Shown here: positions 38,863 to 52,249 of the stretch, one piece after another
Position numbering within the stretch: the stretch's first letter is position 1
Layout: the number at the start of each line of letters is the position of its first letter
Origin: Phorcus lineatus
Taxonomy: Eukaryota; Mollusca; Gastropoda; Trochida; Trochidae
NCBI GenBank assembly: GCA_921293015.1
Contig: OV121092.1
Coordinates: 16,250,001-16,314,000 of the forward strand
Direction: 5' to 3'
DNA: 64,000 nucleotides
Made by a program: the position numbers and the translations under genes
Notes under the pieces: generated by a model
What the model was told of the DNA's origin: nothing
The model's database searches: none
The model's input: the letters and a program-made list of their open reading frames with translations, nothing else

Positions 38863-39559
38863 ACTTGCGATGGTTTCGCCGCACCTCGATTACAAAATCC
38901 GTTTGTATCGGTGAATTATGTTGAAAAATATGAAGACAACATCGACATGATGAAGATACTATTTACTGCATAATTACATATCGTCAATATTCCAATGTGG
39001 AAAAGGAAATTAAATGACAAATAAAGACTCACGTAGGTCAAATACATCACATCCAAAAAAAACACAGACTCTCTGCCCTCATTTTATTGCTTCGTCAAAA
39101 TAACTCATAGGTCAGCAAAACTTGACCCCAATCATTAATTTACTAGATGTATTTGAACATATATAATAACGGACATTTATAATTACAGTAAGTTACACTA
39201 GATGAAGGTAAAACCTCTACATTACAAATGTCTTAGCATGTTCTTCTTCAACGACGGCACCAATCAATCCCAATAAATTCATGAAATAACTTAAGCAGAT
39301 TTTACATTTACAGTAAATTTCAACATTCATGCCGAACTTTTTATTGTTCTGTGATGATGCAATACTAGTATATCAAAATTGAAACTTATTGCCTCTACCT
39401 CTCTCAATAAAACTATATCTATTCAAATTGCACTTGACACAAGCAAACATTATCTAAAATATGTTCATTATATAGACTCTGATACCCATACAAAGTCACC
39501 AATTGCATTAACAGTGACACTAACAATCTGTTCAAAGATACCCAATCTAATATAGTGAA

Positions 39560-39775
39560 CACAAATACGTGGCCACGCCAAATCAAACAATATCCCATGT
39601 AAGGTTGTATACAGGGCTACGGTATCTAGTATAGGAAAACGATGTGCTATCACAATAACCCCATTATACGGGAGAATCCTGTTAACAGACGGATCTGATC
39701 GGGCAGACAGACTTGGGTCTATAAAAATAACCCTCGTTATTGACATAAGCTATGTTGGGCAGCCGCACTCGAGTT
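39560..39775 (+). repeat. Third copy of the 26.7-27.3 kb repeat family
   Basis: TGTATACAGGG, GCTATCAC, CCCCATTAT, AAAATAACCCTCGTTATTGAC and AGCTATGTTGG follow the same order as in 27085-27290. A minus-strand frame of 92 codons at 39468-39746 lies across it and is therefore unlikely to be a gene. Confidence 0.5.
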
Positions 39776-41360
39776 CTGTATCTACGTCTTTTGTTCCGCG
39801 TTTGCAGATTTTGTTGAATTTGCTAAATTTAGCCAAGCCACGGTTATACAAATTAGTTTAAGCTTTAGCATACTGTACGACCTTGGCAAACCGTGTCACC
39901 CGTATTGTGAACGTAAGGGTATGTAAAGGAGTTTAATTGGGATTGGCGTGAGAGGGGTTTTTGGTATACGTGAATTACTTACCTGGTGAGTAAATTTTTA
40001 ATGGCGAAAAGTATTTCGACATATCCTGGCCCATTGCATCAACACAATAATTCGAAAGATTTGGGCAGTACTAAACTTAGAAGTCATTTGAAGTTCTGGG
40101 TTATTTCGTAACTTTAATACCAGATAGCGATAGTATCCAAATAGAGTTTTATATTTTCAAAAACGTTTTTTCATTTTCAAAGTGTATATTAAATGTTGTC
40201 ACCTAAATGCATAAAAGAAATTCATTGTATTCCTATTACCTCTTACACAGGTCACACGTGTTTGAAATAGATAGTGAGAGTATATGCCACACAAGAAACA
40301 GTCTCATAGAGAATAGTTTATATGCAACAACAAATAATGAAACATTTCAAAAAGTTTATCTTCTATCCGAATGCTGCTTGTTACTAATTTAGCATACCAA
40401 AACGGCGCTGAAAATGTTTTTTTAAAAATTCGTTAATTTGCCTCTTCTATCTTTATTGTACTTCTTTACATATTGATACATGAATGTATAAATGCATGCC
40501 TTTTAATCAATTACCTTTAATGTAAAACTTGATATTATATGTAATATGCCCTGTTGTGACCCAAAATAACCTCAGTTTCAGTTTCAAATTCTTGCCAACA
40601 TACTTGAGCACTGTTGCAATACACGTTGGAGCCCAACAAGTGTAAATGAATGATGATAAACACACATTTCCAGTGGGAATTCAAAGACATTGTCCAGAAT
40701 GCTCCTTTGCGTATAAAAGAGTAATTTTCTCAAAACCGTGTAAATTAAGAAATGTGCTTTGATGTTTAATATTGCATGGCCTATTTTACACTGATCAATT
40801 AAATTTCAATTTCAATGAAATTATCAATTTTGAACATTATGACCACAGGGAAATAAGGAGGTACAATATCATTTAACCTTACAGTATATTTCCTAATCAC
40901 ATTAGCGATTATGATTTTCACATTCTAACTATTAGGACATAATTTTTCACAGTTTAAAAAATAGTCGCGAACATGTATCAAACGACAAGCCACATGAATT
41001 TATGAAAAATATAAATTAATATAACACGCTTTTTAAATAGCTGAAACAGGAAAATGGGGTACTAAGCGTTATCGACATAATTTCCTTCATAATAATAAAT
41101 ATTGATTGACAAAATACAAATCGGTAAATGTACACCGTTAAAGCAGCGCACTGGCTTACAAATATGTCTCATTAGAGGTATAAATTCAGAGAAGCGTGCG
41201 CCTTTGTATAGAAACAGCTTACACAACCTACCTATAATTGGATTTGGTGTCACATTTTGTTCCCGTGTACTGGTACAAAATCTGAAGGTAACAGCTGCCG
41301 AGGACTACTTTAACGATTAACCTGTCCCAAGTTTTTCAGCATAAAAATATGTCAATTTGA

Positions 41361-41692
41361 AAGGGGCAGCAGCATTTTAAAAATGAATTTTCTTCATATT
41401 TCACACAATAAATATGTGTTTATGCCCGCATTATCTTTAGAGAGCCAAACACCTCATTACTCAACCCGATTATCCGTGGACGTAAACGAAAGTAGCAAGT
41501 ATCGAGCGAAAAGTGATGGCGGCCATTTTAAGGTGAACACCTTTTAATCATTCAAGGTTTAAAAATAACATATTCATTCGTTTTAGAACTGCTTCTTGTG
41601 ATTAAAAATGATTGCGTTGCAATAGGTAATACAATTTTCGTTTTCGTGAACTCCCTTTTTATGTTTACCTAAAAAAGTGCTACTGTCCCTTA
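41361..41692. mobile_element. MITE with GGGACAGTAGCA-type TIRs, most complete copy
   Basis: The left end AAGGGGCAGCAGCATTTT at 41361-41378 pairs with the right end AAAAGTGCTACTGTCCCTT (about 41673-41691), allowing a few mismatches. The interior carries CACCTCATTACTCAACCCG, ATGGCGGCCATTTTAAGGTG and ATTTTCGTTTTCGTGAACTC, all found in other copies (16272, 33735, 51357). The target duplication is unclear: TTGA on the left and TTAA or TA on the right. About 332 bp with no coding capacity. Confidence 0.7.
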
Positions 41693-42263
41693 AATTCAGG
41701 ACAATTTTTTTTATCTCTTAGTGCTTGATATTGAATTTTGTGAATATGTAATGTTAATGAATTATCAATAGCTAATCCCCAAGTATCGTATACGACTTTT
41801 TGTACTTTTATGGATTCTTAGAAAACCACTGCGAAGTTAAAGGTTCTATAGACATACTGTGTAACGGTCGTTCATTCACTGTTTTATTTGTCATATTGTA
41901 ATTTTGCTCTCTGATCGTTGTCTTGTAATTATTTAATCGGAAATGGATCTCCGTTTTTAAACCCAATGCCATTTTCAGAAATGCTTAATAAGTTGCATGA
42001 ATTTCATTTCAAATGATTAACGATTTGTCGAACGAGAGGGCATGCAATGTAAATTTGTAATGCAATTAATATAAATTGATCATTATGTTATCTGATATCG
42101 TAGGTAAACATATTTTCAACAATTCCACTAGACCGCTATCCACGGTGCGACGTAGAACTTTAAAGTATGTTATACTGCTAATTACAGTTCACATTTTAAA
42201 GAGTTTTATCTGCATGTTTTAAAACGACATGACAGTCGAATTCCTTGACACTGTATTCCGGAA

Positions 42264-42521
42264 CTAAGAATTCTGACTTTCATTCAAGCCTTCAATGGAA
42301 ACCCCTTTTTGCTGACATTTGTCAGAACGTTTGAATACTTTCACTGATGCTGTGTCAGCGTTCCATGTTCCTGTGATTAATGCATCGCCTTCAATCGTGC
42401 ATCGCTGTATCTTGTTAGTGCCAGTTAAAGCAACAAAATAGTTTCCCCTCACTGACAACACTGACAATGAGTAATAACTGGAAAAAACTGCTATGTTGGC
42501 ATCATCTGGCCCGGAGAACAT
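42264..42521 (-). other. Candidate host coding exon (low confidence)
   Basis: An 85-codon minus-strand frame ends at 42264-42266. It is noticeably less AT-rich than its surroundings and has a balanced composition, with D, G, T, K and A well represented, unlike chance frames here. Residues 43-60 read RCTIEGDALITGTWNADT. Upstream on the minus strand, CGTGTTCAG and CCCTACAG could serve as acceptors, but an in-frame TAA lies eight codons before the first Met. No family is recognised. It may be a 3'-terminal exon, a fossil exon or chance. Confidence 0.28.
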
Positions 42522-45500
42522 GTCTGAACACGGGCGTGTCGGTTAATGTCCTGTAGGGTTCTTATCTTACAGAATGAACTATTTTTTCCATAGTTTGCAA
42601 AATTTTACAATAGTCACATTAGTATTTCGAAAAAGGTGATTTTAAACGGTACAAGAATCTTTACTCAGACTTCACTATTGAGAAATAAGAAGTTGTTCAT
42701 CCAAAAAGGATCCTTGTTTTCTAAATACCTTAATGTCATTGAATGGTAAAGCCCTTTTGATTAATACACTTTTCAATTTGTCACGAGGCAATCATTGCTT
42801 GAGCTACATGGCGAGAAAATCAAGATCAGCTTAAGCGAAATAAAAAGGTTTGAAGTGATTGTCATGAGTAGTTTATAATGTAACAGCCCCATTAGACAAT
42901 GTTTTATTAGTCAGTGATACTTTACCTAATGTTTACATAATAATGCGTCATTATTTTACATGGTATGTACTATATAATTATACGACAGTTCCGAGCCATT
43001 TTTGCTTGGGATTGGTGGCATTCTCTCCAGAAGTCCTGAATGAACCGGTTAACTTTCTATACGACTTATGCACTAAGTCCAGAGTTGAAGTTTTCATAAA
43101 ATAAATTTGTTTGCTTGCTCTTGATAATTTTGTAACAGAACATGTTATTTCATTGCCAGGTGATGTAACTTTTAAATTTGAGATTAAAATTCAGTCCTAG
43201 TCACTCGGCATATGAATAATATTCCTAACATGAATAATCATAGAAATATACGTTGTAGAAGATAAAACGAATGAAAGATGCCAAAGAGGAGATAACGCGT
43301 GGAGTAATTAATATGTCTCGCTTGTGTTTTGATGTAACACAGATGGTCCTGAAACAGAGCTCGTGGATTATACTCCATTGACTCGTGTAGGGAGGCCATT
43401 GAAGAATTCTAGCTATCAGTAAGCCTTTTGATGAGATATCAGGCATTACAGACTTAGATAACGAACAGTTTTTAGTAAACTCGATTCATCTAACGAAAAT
43501 CTAAAGGGACATGTCTGACAAGTTTGACTTAAGTTTGAATTAAGATAATAAACTTCTAAAATACATAACTCTCTCTTTGTAAACAAATGCTGATTTGATA
43601 ATTTATAAAAGAAATCTTTTGAATTTTACCTGTATGCAAGAATGAATGGAATTTACCACTAGTACTAGTAGTATAATAGCGACTAATATCTGCTTTGAGA
43701 AAGTCCACAAGGTAGACGTAGCTGACGTAGCTGAGAAAAGTTGCGAGAATATGTTTGAATAAACGGTGTGTCTACCGTCGTTACGTTCTTAAACCTATTT
43801 TTTGATCAGCCTATTGAAGATAAATCCCCCGTGAGATTCAAACCCAGTTGTTTCAATTCAAAACAAAACGTGCTATCAATTTGATTTGACCCCTTCACAG
43901 ATTGCAATGATTAATCCAAATAGAAATAATACAATTTGATTAATAAGATATGAACTAATGAAAAAATTAAATACATACTTGAAAAATAAAAACATGTCGG
44001 TTACGGCTTAAATGGTTTTAAATAAAATAATTAAGCTTTAAAAATTATTATCTAGAAGACAAAATGAGATGTGTCTCACTTTATCTGACACATTAAATGA
44101 TGTTATCCTGGAAGTAATTGCAGTTATCCAAGTTAAGTCCCTTGCTGTAAGTCCGATACTATGCCAGTTTTAGCCTCATTTGTTCAAAGAAGAGAAATGA
44201 GCTTTGCCAAGGACAAAAGTACACAATGGGCCTTTATGGAAATGAGATTCATTGATAACACCAAACTCTTTTATGAACTCCCTTTCATTGTTACGATTCC
44301 AATGGGCTATGTGTCACTACCAATAACATAAGAGCTGATGTGTATCTTACAATGTTAAAGAACTGTACAGCCTATGGTGAGTGAAAGTGAAAAATATCTT
44401 TAATAATCAAAAAGTTGAAATTGCACATCATAACTTGAGCAGAACCACTGAAAAGCTGTTGTCAATAAACAATGATGCTTTTTGAAAATAAATGATGAAA
44501 TATAGTACCAAAAAACGATCTTATCAGTTAATTAGTTCAATGTTACAGGAAGGTACAGATTCTAAAATTCTTTCGGCTGCAAATATAGTAAATGATAATA
44601 GGTATAAGTAATTTGCAAGTTTAGACATCTGAGAGAAATGTATTGTTTCAATTATTTAAATTTGATAAAAGTCATTCTGATAATAATTAACAATAAGTAG
44701 CAATGCTATATTAATTATGTCAAACTACCTTGGTATCAAAACGAAAGACTTAATGTGGGTTGATATCATTACTAAATATCATTTGATATATGGTAATAAT
44801 TAGAAGTTAGAAGAATTAGAAGAAAACATACCAATCCTGTAATGTTTATATTCCACCAGCAAACCATACATTTTGGGATTTGAAGTAAAAGGATTTCAGA
44901 ACTTCTCATTCTTATTACACATACAGTTATACAAAAGTAGTGGTATAATTGTCTTATATGTAGATTTGCTGATATCATTTATGCCTAGCACATTTGTCAT
45001 TTCCACGTAAATAACGTCAATAGACCATTGTTCGTGACGTCACTGTCTCCGGCCGTTGCTAGGAGAGTTTGCCGTTTCTAAAATCTTTGTATGAAACTCA
45101 AATAATAGAAAGGATAATAAAGAAACTGACCCATTAGTAAAACTAACATTATATATGAGGTATTGTGACTTCATTGGGATAACGATAGGTGCATTCTTGG
45201 TAGAAGAAAGCCCAAAGCCCACCTTGGCGTCACCGGAACGAGCTAACTGATGGTACTGAAGTTGTTCTAATTTGATCATCGAAACCTAACTACATTTAAC
45301 GACAAGGTTGACTCATTTACGATTAATACATAAGGCCTCGTGTTCTAGCACGTACAAGTCATCAACTCTAGGTAGGAGCGAGTACCATAACCAATGATAG
45401 CATTCACTCATATATAAAATTCGTTTATAAATATATATTACGTGTCTGTTAAGTGAACAAGAAGGATATGTGTTAATGCACCAACTTAAATGATTTAAAT

Positions 45501-46816
45501 GTATATCGAGTACCATTTATCTTAACATAAAGGCAAATATATCATAAATACATGGTCGATGGAAGAAGATTGCAGAGCTCTTTAACAAATGGGTAATGTC
45601 AAAAGTTTAGAAAAGTATAATGTATGAGCAGAACACTGCCATTTAAAGCTGATTAAGTGTGTTTCACACTTAAAAGGTTTTATTGAACAAGCTTTGTGCA
45701 ACGGCCTTTGAATAATAAACAACAAGAAGAGGCTATCTTTGGTGATATAAAAATATCCAAATAATTCACAGGATTTACATGTATCCTTCTACCTAACTAG
45801 TTTTCGTCGTAAAAGCGACCGAGATGCACATGAACACCACGTCATAATGACAACCAACGCTAGTTATTATTTTCACACTTAATGACAACATTTCTAATCG
45901 AATTGTAATCGTACTGAAAAGCAATGCCAGTGTACCCTGTTTGAACTTCGAGACCATAATGGCATAAACTAAACAATCATTTGATGAACTACATTTACAT
46001 TTTATTCACGGAGAAAAACAATGCATTGTCTATACATTTTCATATATAACCATCAGCGTCAAACGTACTGCAGTTACATGTGTACCTCATTAGATAAGAG
46101 TTTAAGCACTTAAACTCAGCGTGTCTATCTTCAATAGTCTAAAAGCCATTTATCACTGAAAGGGAACTAGAAATCATACTTTATTCAAATAAATAATAAT
46201 GATTGTATTTTATATTAATAGGGGTAAATAACATACGCTGGGGAAATACTGCCAGCACTGTTCCTACGACAATTTTGATACTTATTACATGTCTATTGTT
46301 GCCCTAGGTTTTCCATAACCCTTTCGTACATTAAAAGATATACCTATTATAATAACAATAGTGCTTAAAACAGCCAAAAGATGTATAAAAACCTGAAATG
46401 ACAATTCTTATACATCAGGTGGTTTTACAAGAAATATTAAAAGCGTGTTTATCAATTATTCACAGTGGATGATCATGAATAGCAACGATTCTTGTTTCTG
46501 AACTTAAACTGATAAGTTTCTTTTGAAACAACATCGCGTATAACTAAAATGAGCTGGCATGATTTAAAAAAACATTTGACAACGAATAGAATTGTTTCCA
46601 ATGACATTAAAACTAATAACCAAAGACTAACATGAAAGTTTCTTTGTCAAAACTAGTGTGGTTTACGAAACACGCGTTTAAAAATTATCTAGAATATAAA
46701 AGATTTTGGTTGTAATCATTTCTAAAATGTTGAAAATAAAAATAAAATAAAATAACTTTTTAAAATGGTAACTTTTGTATCAGCTGTTATTTTCCTAGGT
46801 TGGTTTGTCAGGTAGC
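42522..46816. other. No recognised gene; one CRE
   Basis: AT-rich. TGACGTCA at 45035-45042 with TAACGTCA at 45012-45019, a looser pair than at 11.8 and 15.5 kb. Frames of 79 codons or fewer show no family similarity. Confidence 0.5.
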
Positions 46817-47002
46817 GGTTTTGTCCTTGGTGGCTTTGTCCGGGTTCGGTTTTGTTCTTGGTGGTTTTGTCCGGGTGCGGTTTTGTCCTCGGTGATTTTG
46901 TCTGTGTGTGGTTTTGTCCTAAGTGGCTTATCGGACGCGCTTTTGTCGCAGGTGCTTTTGACCGGGTGCGGTTTTGTCGTAAGTATCTTGCGACCGGGTG
47001 TC
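46817..47002 (+). repeat. 31-bp GC-richer minisatellite, about six units
   Basis: Units start GGTTTTGTCC at 46817, 46848, 46879 and 46910 and continue as diverged units at 46939 and 46970. The commonest form is GGTTTTGTCCTTGGTGGTTT followed by TGTCCGGGTGC. One unit is 29 bp. Within each unit, GGTTTTGTCC and GGTGGTTTTGTCC are themselves half-repeats. Two overlapping plus frames of 82 and 62 codons (FVLGGFV and related peptides) result from the array and are not supported as genes. Confidence 0.9.
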
Positions 47003-48090
47003 TTAGGTGGCTATGTATTTATTGGCTTTTATCAGGATGAGTTCGTCTTTTAAAAATCATCCTGTCATTTTCATTAATGTGTTTCCTTTATTCAAGTGTA
47101 TATAATGTGGAAAAATATCCAAAACAACGTGTTATTCTATTAGCTATACATATGACAAGATTAACTTTTTGTATCTTTATCGTCAAACGTAATATCCCGA
47201 GGGCTTGATACTGAGTTTCTCATGTATACATCAATTGATTCTGAAGAGACGTTAAGTTACTCCAAATAACTGGTAATTTTTTTCACCAACTTGTACACAA
47301 ATATTGCCTGTAGCGCCGTGCCAGACTCACAGTCTCTAAAAATCCCAAAAGGAAAAACATTTTGAAGTCCTTAATTTCTTGGTATAGGTTTTCATGCACT
47401 CTATCCCTTGCTGACATATCTACTTTTATACATCGACGTTTTAACATTTGTCATTTACATGGATACAGAGCTTACAAACGCCAACGCTCTTTGCTTTATC
47501 CAGGAGCAATTTAACATAAAGAATATAAATGACATAGAGTGTAGAGACATCTTGTTATATGCTGCCTACTAAGTACGAGAAAGTTTTAAGTTTCAATTTT
47601 CTGAGGTTATCAGTTATTTTTTTACCCAAGCAAATAAGACAATTAAAAAGCAAAGGTCCTCTTCATCTTATCCTATAGCTGCCGAGAATTGCAACATAGT
47701 GCAGTTCATACAAGTCTTGTGCTACTAGTAAATCATTATCCATCAGTTTGTCATTATTGTGTCTATTTTCGCTTTAATCTATAGATAGCTTACCGACATG
47801 ACCCAACTACCACTGCATCAATTAGGTTATATTACGCATATCTTACATGTAAATATAAGTTCTATTGTCTATTGAAAACGTTACATCATCATGAATGGTA
47901 GGCCACCATAGGCAATATGTTATACTTATATGAAACTAGCAGTTATAACAAGATATCGATTTATCTTTTTAATAAGGTTTTATGGTAAGTAAAGCGTTAT
48001 TCAGACATGATCGTAGCGCTCTCTTGTCAGGAATTATTAAAGTTGTCATACACTATGAGATATTGAAATTTCATATATACAAATACATAT

Positions 48091-48132
<42 letters not shown>

Positions 48133-48137
48133 CTATA

Positions 48138-48181
<44 letters not shown>

Positions 48182-50702
48182 TAGTAAAAAGAATGTTCAA
48201 ACTCTATGGTAATATATATTAAAAAGAAGAAGATGAAGTTGAATTACATTTGGCGAACGTTTTCAGCAGGTACGTTTAATGCAGTATAATATATATATAT
48301 GATGTGGGTTTATTGTAGGCAAAGCTATATACAGATATACTCATAGTGCTTTGATGTCAGGGCGTAAAGAATTGTCATACATAAGGAAATATTGATATAT
48401 CATGTTTACGGAGTTTCACAGCAGGCAACGCTTTATACAACTATTATCATATCATTTACTTGAGTGTAAAAAGGTTGTCATATTGTAAATCATTATATTC
48501 CTTGTTCCAATGTCCGCACATTGTTATAATATGAATTCCGATTAGGGTTAAAGAATATGGCTCAGGCCTGATGCCACTTTGCAATTATGTGAATATGGTT
48601 GGAAAAAGGTGCTACCATTATGACATAAATACATTAGGCCTTTGGTTTTATTACCATGCTGCCATATATAGTATAATGTGTACCGCAGGCAAATGCTTAT
48701 ATAGTATTCATCCCAGCCCCATGCATGGCTTCTTTAGAGGATATCCGGGCTAAGGTATATATGACTACGATTCTAGTAACAGTGTAAAATTAAGGATATT
48801 GTAGAGTAAAGATTATAGATGAAAAATACCTGCAATTTGGGCTTTATGTATTATTACTGTGAAAATCGTTAGAAAAGGATAATACGAGTATAATCCCAGC
48901 CCCATTCTTTCAACGCTGAAAGTTTATGGATAGATGCGAATTGTTCGCAGATTAATAGGGATAAACCTGATGATTTCAGGATTTGGATTTATGAATGACT
49001 TTTCATCATTAGAGGGGTATTGTTAGCGCAGATTATATGATTTGTATACAAACGGAGTTGCGAGAGGAGCTTAACCTTATCCAAAAATGGATTATAAGAT
49101 TATGCAAGTTTCATGTATTCGTATACCGTCAGATCATAATGCACTTAAGTGCAATTTATCCCTCACTAAAGTGAATAACGTCGACTTTAGAGAGGATTAT
49201 ATGGGATTTATCTTTTAGAGTCTAGTAAGAAGAGTATTAATGAAACATCTGTTATGACAAGTACAAGTTTTTGGTATTAATTTGGTTACCTTTCGGAAAG
49301 AATGATATAATGTAGTAAGTTAGTTATATAATACGCTTATTTATATCTTCAAAATCAATTAATTCTAAACACATATTAAAGGTCAAAATAATGACTTTCA
49401 TTTTCATTGTTACCAAATTAACATTTGATAAAAGAATATCAATATCACGTCTTTTTCTAAAGAAATTTGGGTATTGTTTTTTATAGTTATAAATACACGC
49501 CACTATTAAGTCATCATTGTAGAGAAGGCAAACTTATCGATATAAGGTCAGGAAAGGATTTATCTTAAATAAAAAGATCGAAATTTCAAAGTAGTCAAAA
49601 TTCGAAAATCCATCGATATTATGAAAACACGTGGCTTGGAGAGGTACTGACCTGGAGTTCATTCCCCAGGTATTTAATATGTTGTATTGTTTTCTTCTAT
49701 GTACACCATTCATGGTCACATATAGATTACAGTCCATGAAGAGATGAAATTTACCTGAGTCCTTAGCAGAAAACACCTTTAAAACATTATGAATATTTTA
49801 CCATGCGGATCAATTACCACATCTAGGTATTGAATTACCTGAATGTGAATATATCACGCAACCAACTGTGAAGTGGGTTTAATCAATCTTGAATTACTTT
49901 GCACAAACTATAGACTTAATTGAAATGATCAAATTAAAAACATAAGGAATACTTACCAAATGAAATGTGTAATCCACAGATCAACCGATGGATCTATTCA
50001 ATGGCATGAGAAGACATGTCAACATGTTTAGAGAAAAATACCAGTTTTACTTCAAGTCCGTCAGTTTTTGAACTTAGGGTATCAGGTAATGAAGTTTATA
50101 CGTTCCACCACACTACACTCAGAAAATGCACAGGATTTAACAAAAATGTCAAATCAACAAAGTCATCACAACTGTAATGTACACGCCTTGTTTAGATGAT
50201 TTTCCCAAAGCACGGTAATTTACAAGTTGATAAATTTCTATTTATATGAGGAGGTTCGAGTTGACAGACAAATCAAATCAATCCAAGCGTACACGTGTCA
50301 AAGATGATTTCCTAATGCAAAAAGGTAACAGCATTCAACAAATTGAACAAATCCACTAAACCGTTTTCGGGTATCGATGAGGCATAAACACATGTGAGTC
50401 AGTAAACGAATAAAAAACAGCTGACACGCCTGTCATCAGGATACAACCATTAAAGATGCACCAAAAACAAAACTTGTAAAAGTCATCAACTGGCAAAAAT
50501 GCACTTCAAGGAATGACACACCGTGGTTGATAAACTGATCGATTAATTGATACAGGTAATGTATATCCCAGGTAGATGGACCAATGTAGACGTACAGGTA
50601 ATTTCTACGTAAACCTACTGGACGTGTAAAGTCGCTGGTCCCCCAACTGAAGCGACAACCCTTGCCACAGAAGCGAGTTAATCTCCTGGTTTGAACTAAG
50701 GC
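47003..50702. other. No recognised gene; microsatellite inside
   Basis: AT-rich with a compound CA/TA microsatellite at 48095-48176. Frames up to 80 codons show no recognised motif. Confidence 0.5.
48095..48176 (+). repeat. Compound (AC)15 and (AT)18 microsatellite
   Basis: AC array at 48095-48124, a short TATCTATATCT bridge, then an AT array at about 48141-48176. Confidence 0.95.
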
Positions 50703-50758
50703 CTGCTCGACTGCGAGCAGCTTGTAACGGACAAGGCTAGTCTACAGTGCAGTAGACG
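50703..50758. other. Two adjacent small hairpins in a GC-richer island
   Basis: CTGCTCG-ACTG-CGAGCAG at 50703-50720 and GTCTAC-AGTGCA-GTAGAC at about 50740-50757 are perfect stems of 7 and 6 bp. The surrounding 50620-50800 is CpG-richer than its neighbours. It could be part of an unannotated exon, RNA or old repeat. No tRNA A or B box is convincing. Confidence 0.4.
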
Positions 50759-51356
50759 CAGGGCGAGGCTATAGACCAGGATAGGCGAGATCGTTTACAT
50801 GTTAAATTGAGGGATTCCGTTTCTTGCCTGGCTGGCTTTATCTAGGCCACTCATGTGGCAATTGGGCTTTATTGGGATCTACACGTGGTTTTTGTATATA
50901 TCATTTCCTCATAAAGGGTTTATATTAAGCGTTGTATGAGGACCTGTCATGGCACCGACAAATTGTTATTAGTTGTTGGACATCTGTTTGTTTGAATAAG
51001 ATTATTTATATCTTTGTGGTGTTTGAATTGACATTGATGAAATTAATCTACAAATGTAATCAAGTTGATTTTAGTAATTCCCTGACATATGGAAATTGTG
51101 TAAAGTATGATATATAATGGTTTGAATCAGTTGAAATGGTATTTTATAACTTTTTATTAGGTTGCTTTTATGTTAAGATTAATTGTTTCCAGAAGTTGAA
51201 ACACTTTTGTAACCGAATTGTATTTTATGATTAAAATAACATAAATTTGACATTCATTATTGCGATATTAGGAAACCTTGAAATAAACGCTTGTGCATTT
51301 GGCCTATATTGGCTGTTAACTCAACATCACAATTGAACAAGTTTACAGATATTGAA

Positions 51357-51690
51357 AAAGGGACAGTAGCATATTATGTGAAAATTCTATTTAAAGATTC
51401 TCATTACTTCAGAGAGTTTAACACCTAACTGCTCAACCCGATTAGCAATAGAGTTGGAAGAAAGTCTTAAGTATCAATCAAAAACCGCTGACGGCCATTT
51501 TAGTTTGAACACCTTTTCAGATCATGGTGGGGAAATGAATTTAGTCAATAATTATTCGTAGTCATAGAAAAAATGTCAAGAAAAAACTTGATGCGGCCAA
51601 TTTAGTGTAAATGCCTTTTAATCATTGAGTTAGGAAAATGGATGGCATTCCTCAACCGAGCTTTGTGTGTTCGTTTCATAAAAGTTTCCA
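51357..51690 (+). mobile_element. GGGACAGTAGCA-type MITE, rearranged copy
   Basis: The left end AAAGGGACAGTAGCATATTA is well preserved at 51357-51376. CTCAACCCGATTAGCAATAG, ACGGCCATTTTAGTTTGAAC and CACCTTTT follow as in the 41-kb copy. The middle segment then recurs: GCGGCCAATTTAGTGTAAAT with CCTTTTAATCATTGAG at about 51590-51630. No right TIR was found, so the copy carries an internal duplication and a lost end. Confidence 0.6.
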
Positions 51691-51860
51691 TTTGACATTC
51701 TACATTAGAATGACCCCAAAAACCGAAAGGTTTAGGATATAATATGTGAAGAGTCATTATCAACTTGTATTTATCGTATACCGTTACCCAGGAATCCAGT
51801 TTTTGTCAAGGCTACATGTAGGAGTTTGTTTTTTTCATCCCAAATACTATCTTCCCACGC

Positions 51861-52200
51861 ATGGTCATTCTTTCGCCAGCCTCAATGACTTGTAAGGTAG
51901 GTATTGCCGCATTTCCCGTACCTTTCTGTGCTTGTCGTCAAGGCTGCTGCGACGGATCGCGATTATCCAATGAAAAATCATATGAGATTTGCAACTTTTC
52001 GCCGAAGAGGTCGCTGCACTCAAAACATGAATTTGACCGGTTGGTAGAAAGTTTTAAAACAGCTATTGATAAAGATTGGTGCAATTGAAAGCCATGCGGG
52101 GGAAGATGCCCAAACACGGGCTGATACAAATTGTCTGCCCTCCTTGCTGATGAATTAAATCGTTGAAAGAACCTCATCATCAATGTAGACCACAAAGGAA
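51861..52200. other. GC-richer stretch with open frames on both strands, unrecognised
   Basis: A plus frame of 75 codons (51861-52088) and a minus frame of 85 codons (51938-52195) overlap in a locally GC-richer segment. Peptides such as SKHEFDRLVESFKTAIDKDW on the plus strand look protein-like, but no family is recognised and no splice sites stand out. It could be the remains of a transposon frame or an exon. Confidence 0.2.
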
Positions 52201-52249
52201 TACGGTAGTTCTTTCACTTTGAATAATAGAATTAGTTGTGTACTATCCT

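Noticed and set aside
39468..39746. 92-codon minus-strand frame
   Set aside because: Overlaps the diverged three-copy repeat and has no recognised domain.
46805..47053. 82- and 62-codon overlapping frames rich in FVLGG-like repeats
   Set aside because: Open frames result from the 31-bp minisatellite; two frames open at once argues against coding.
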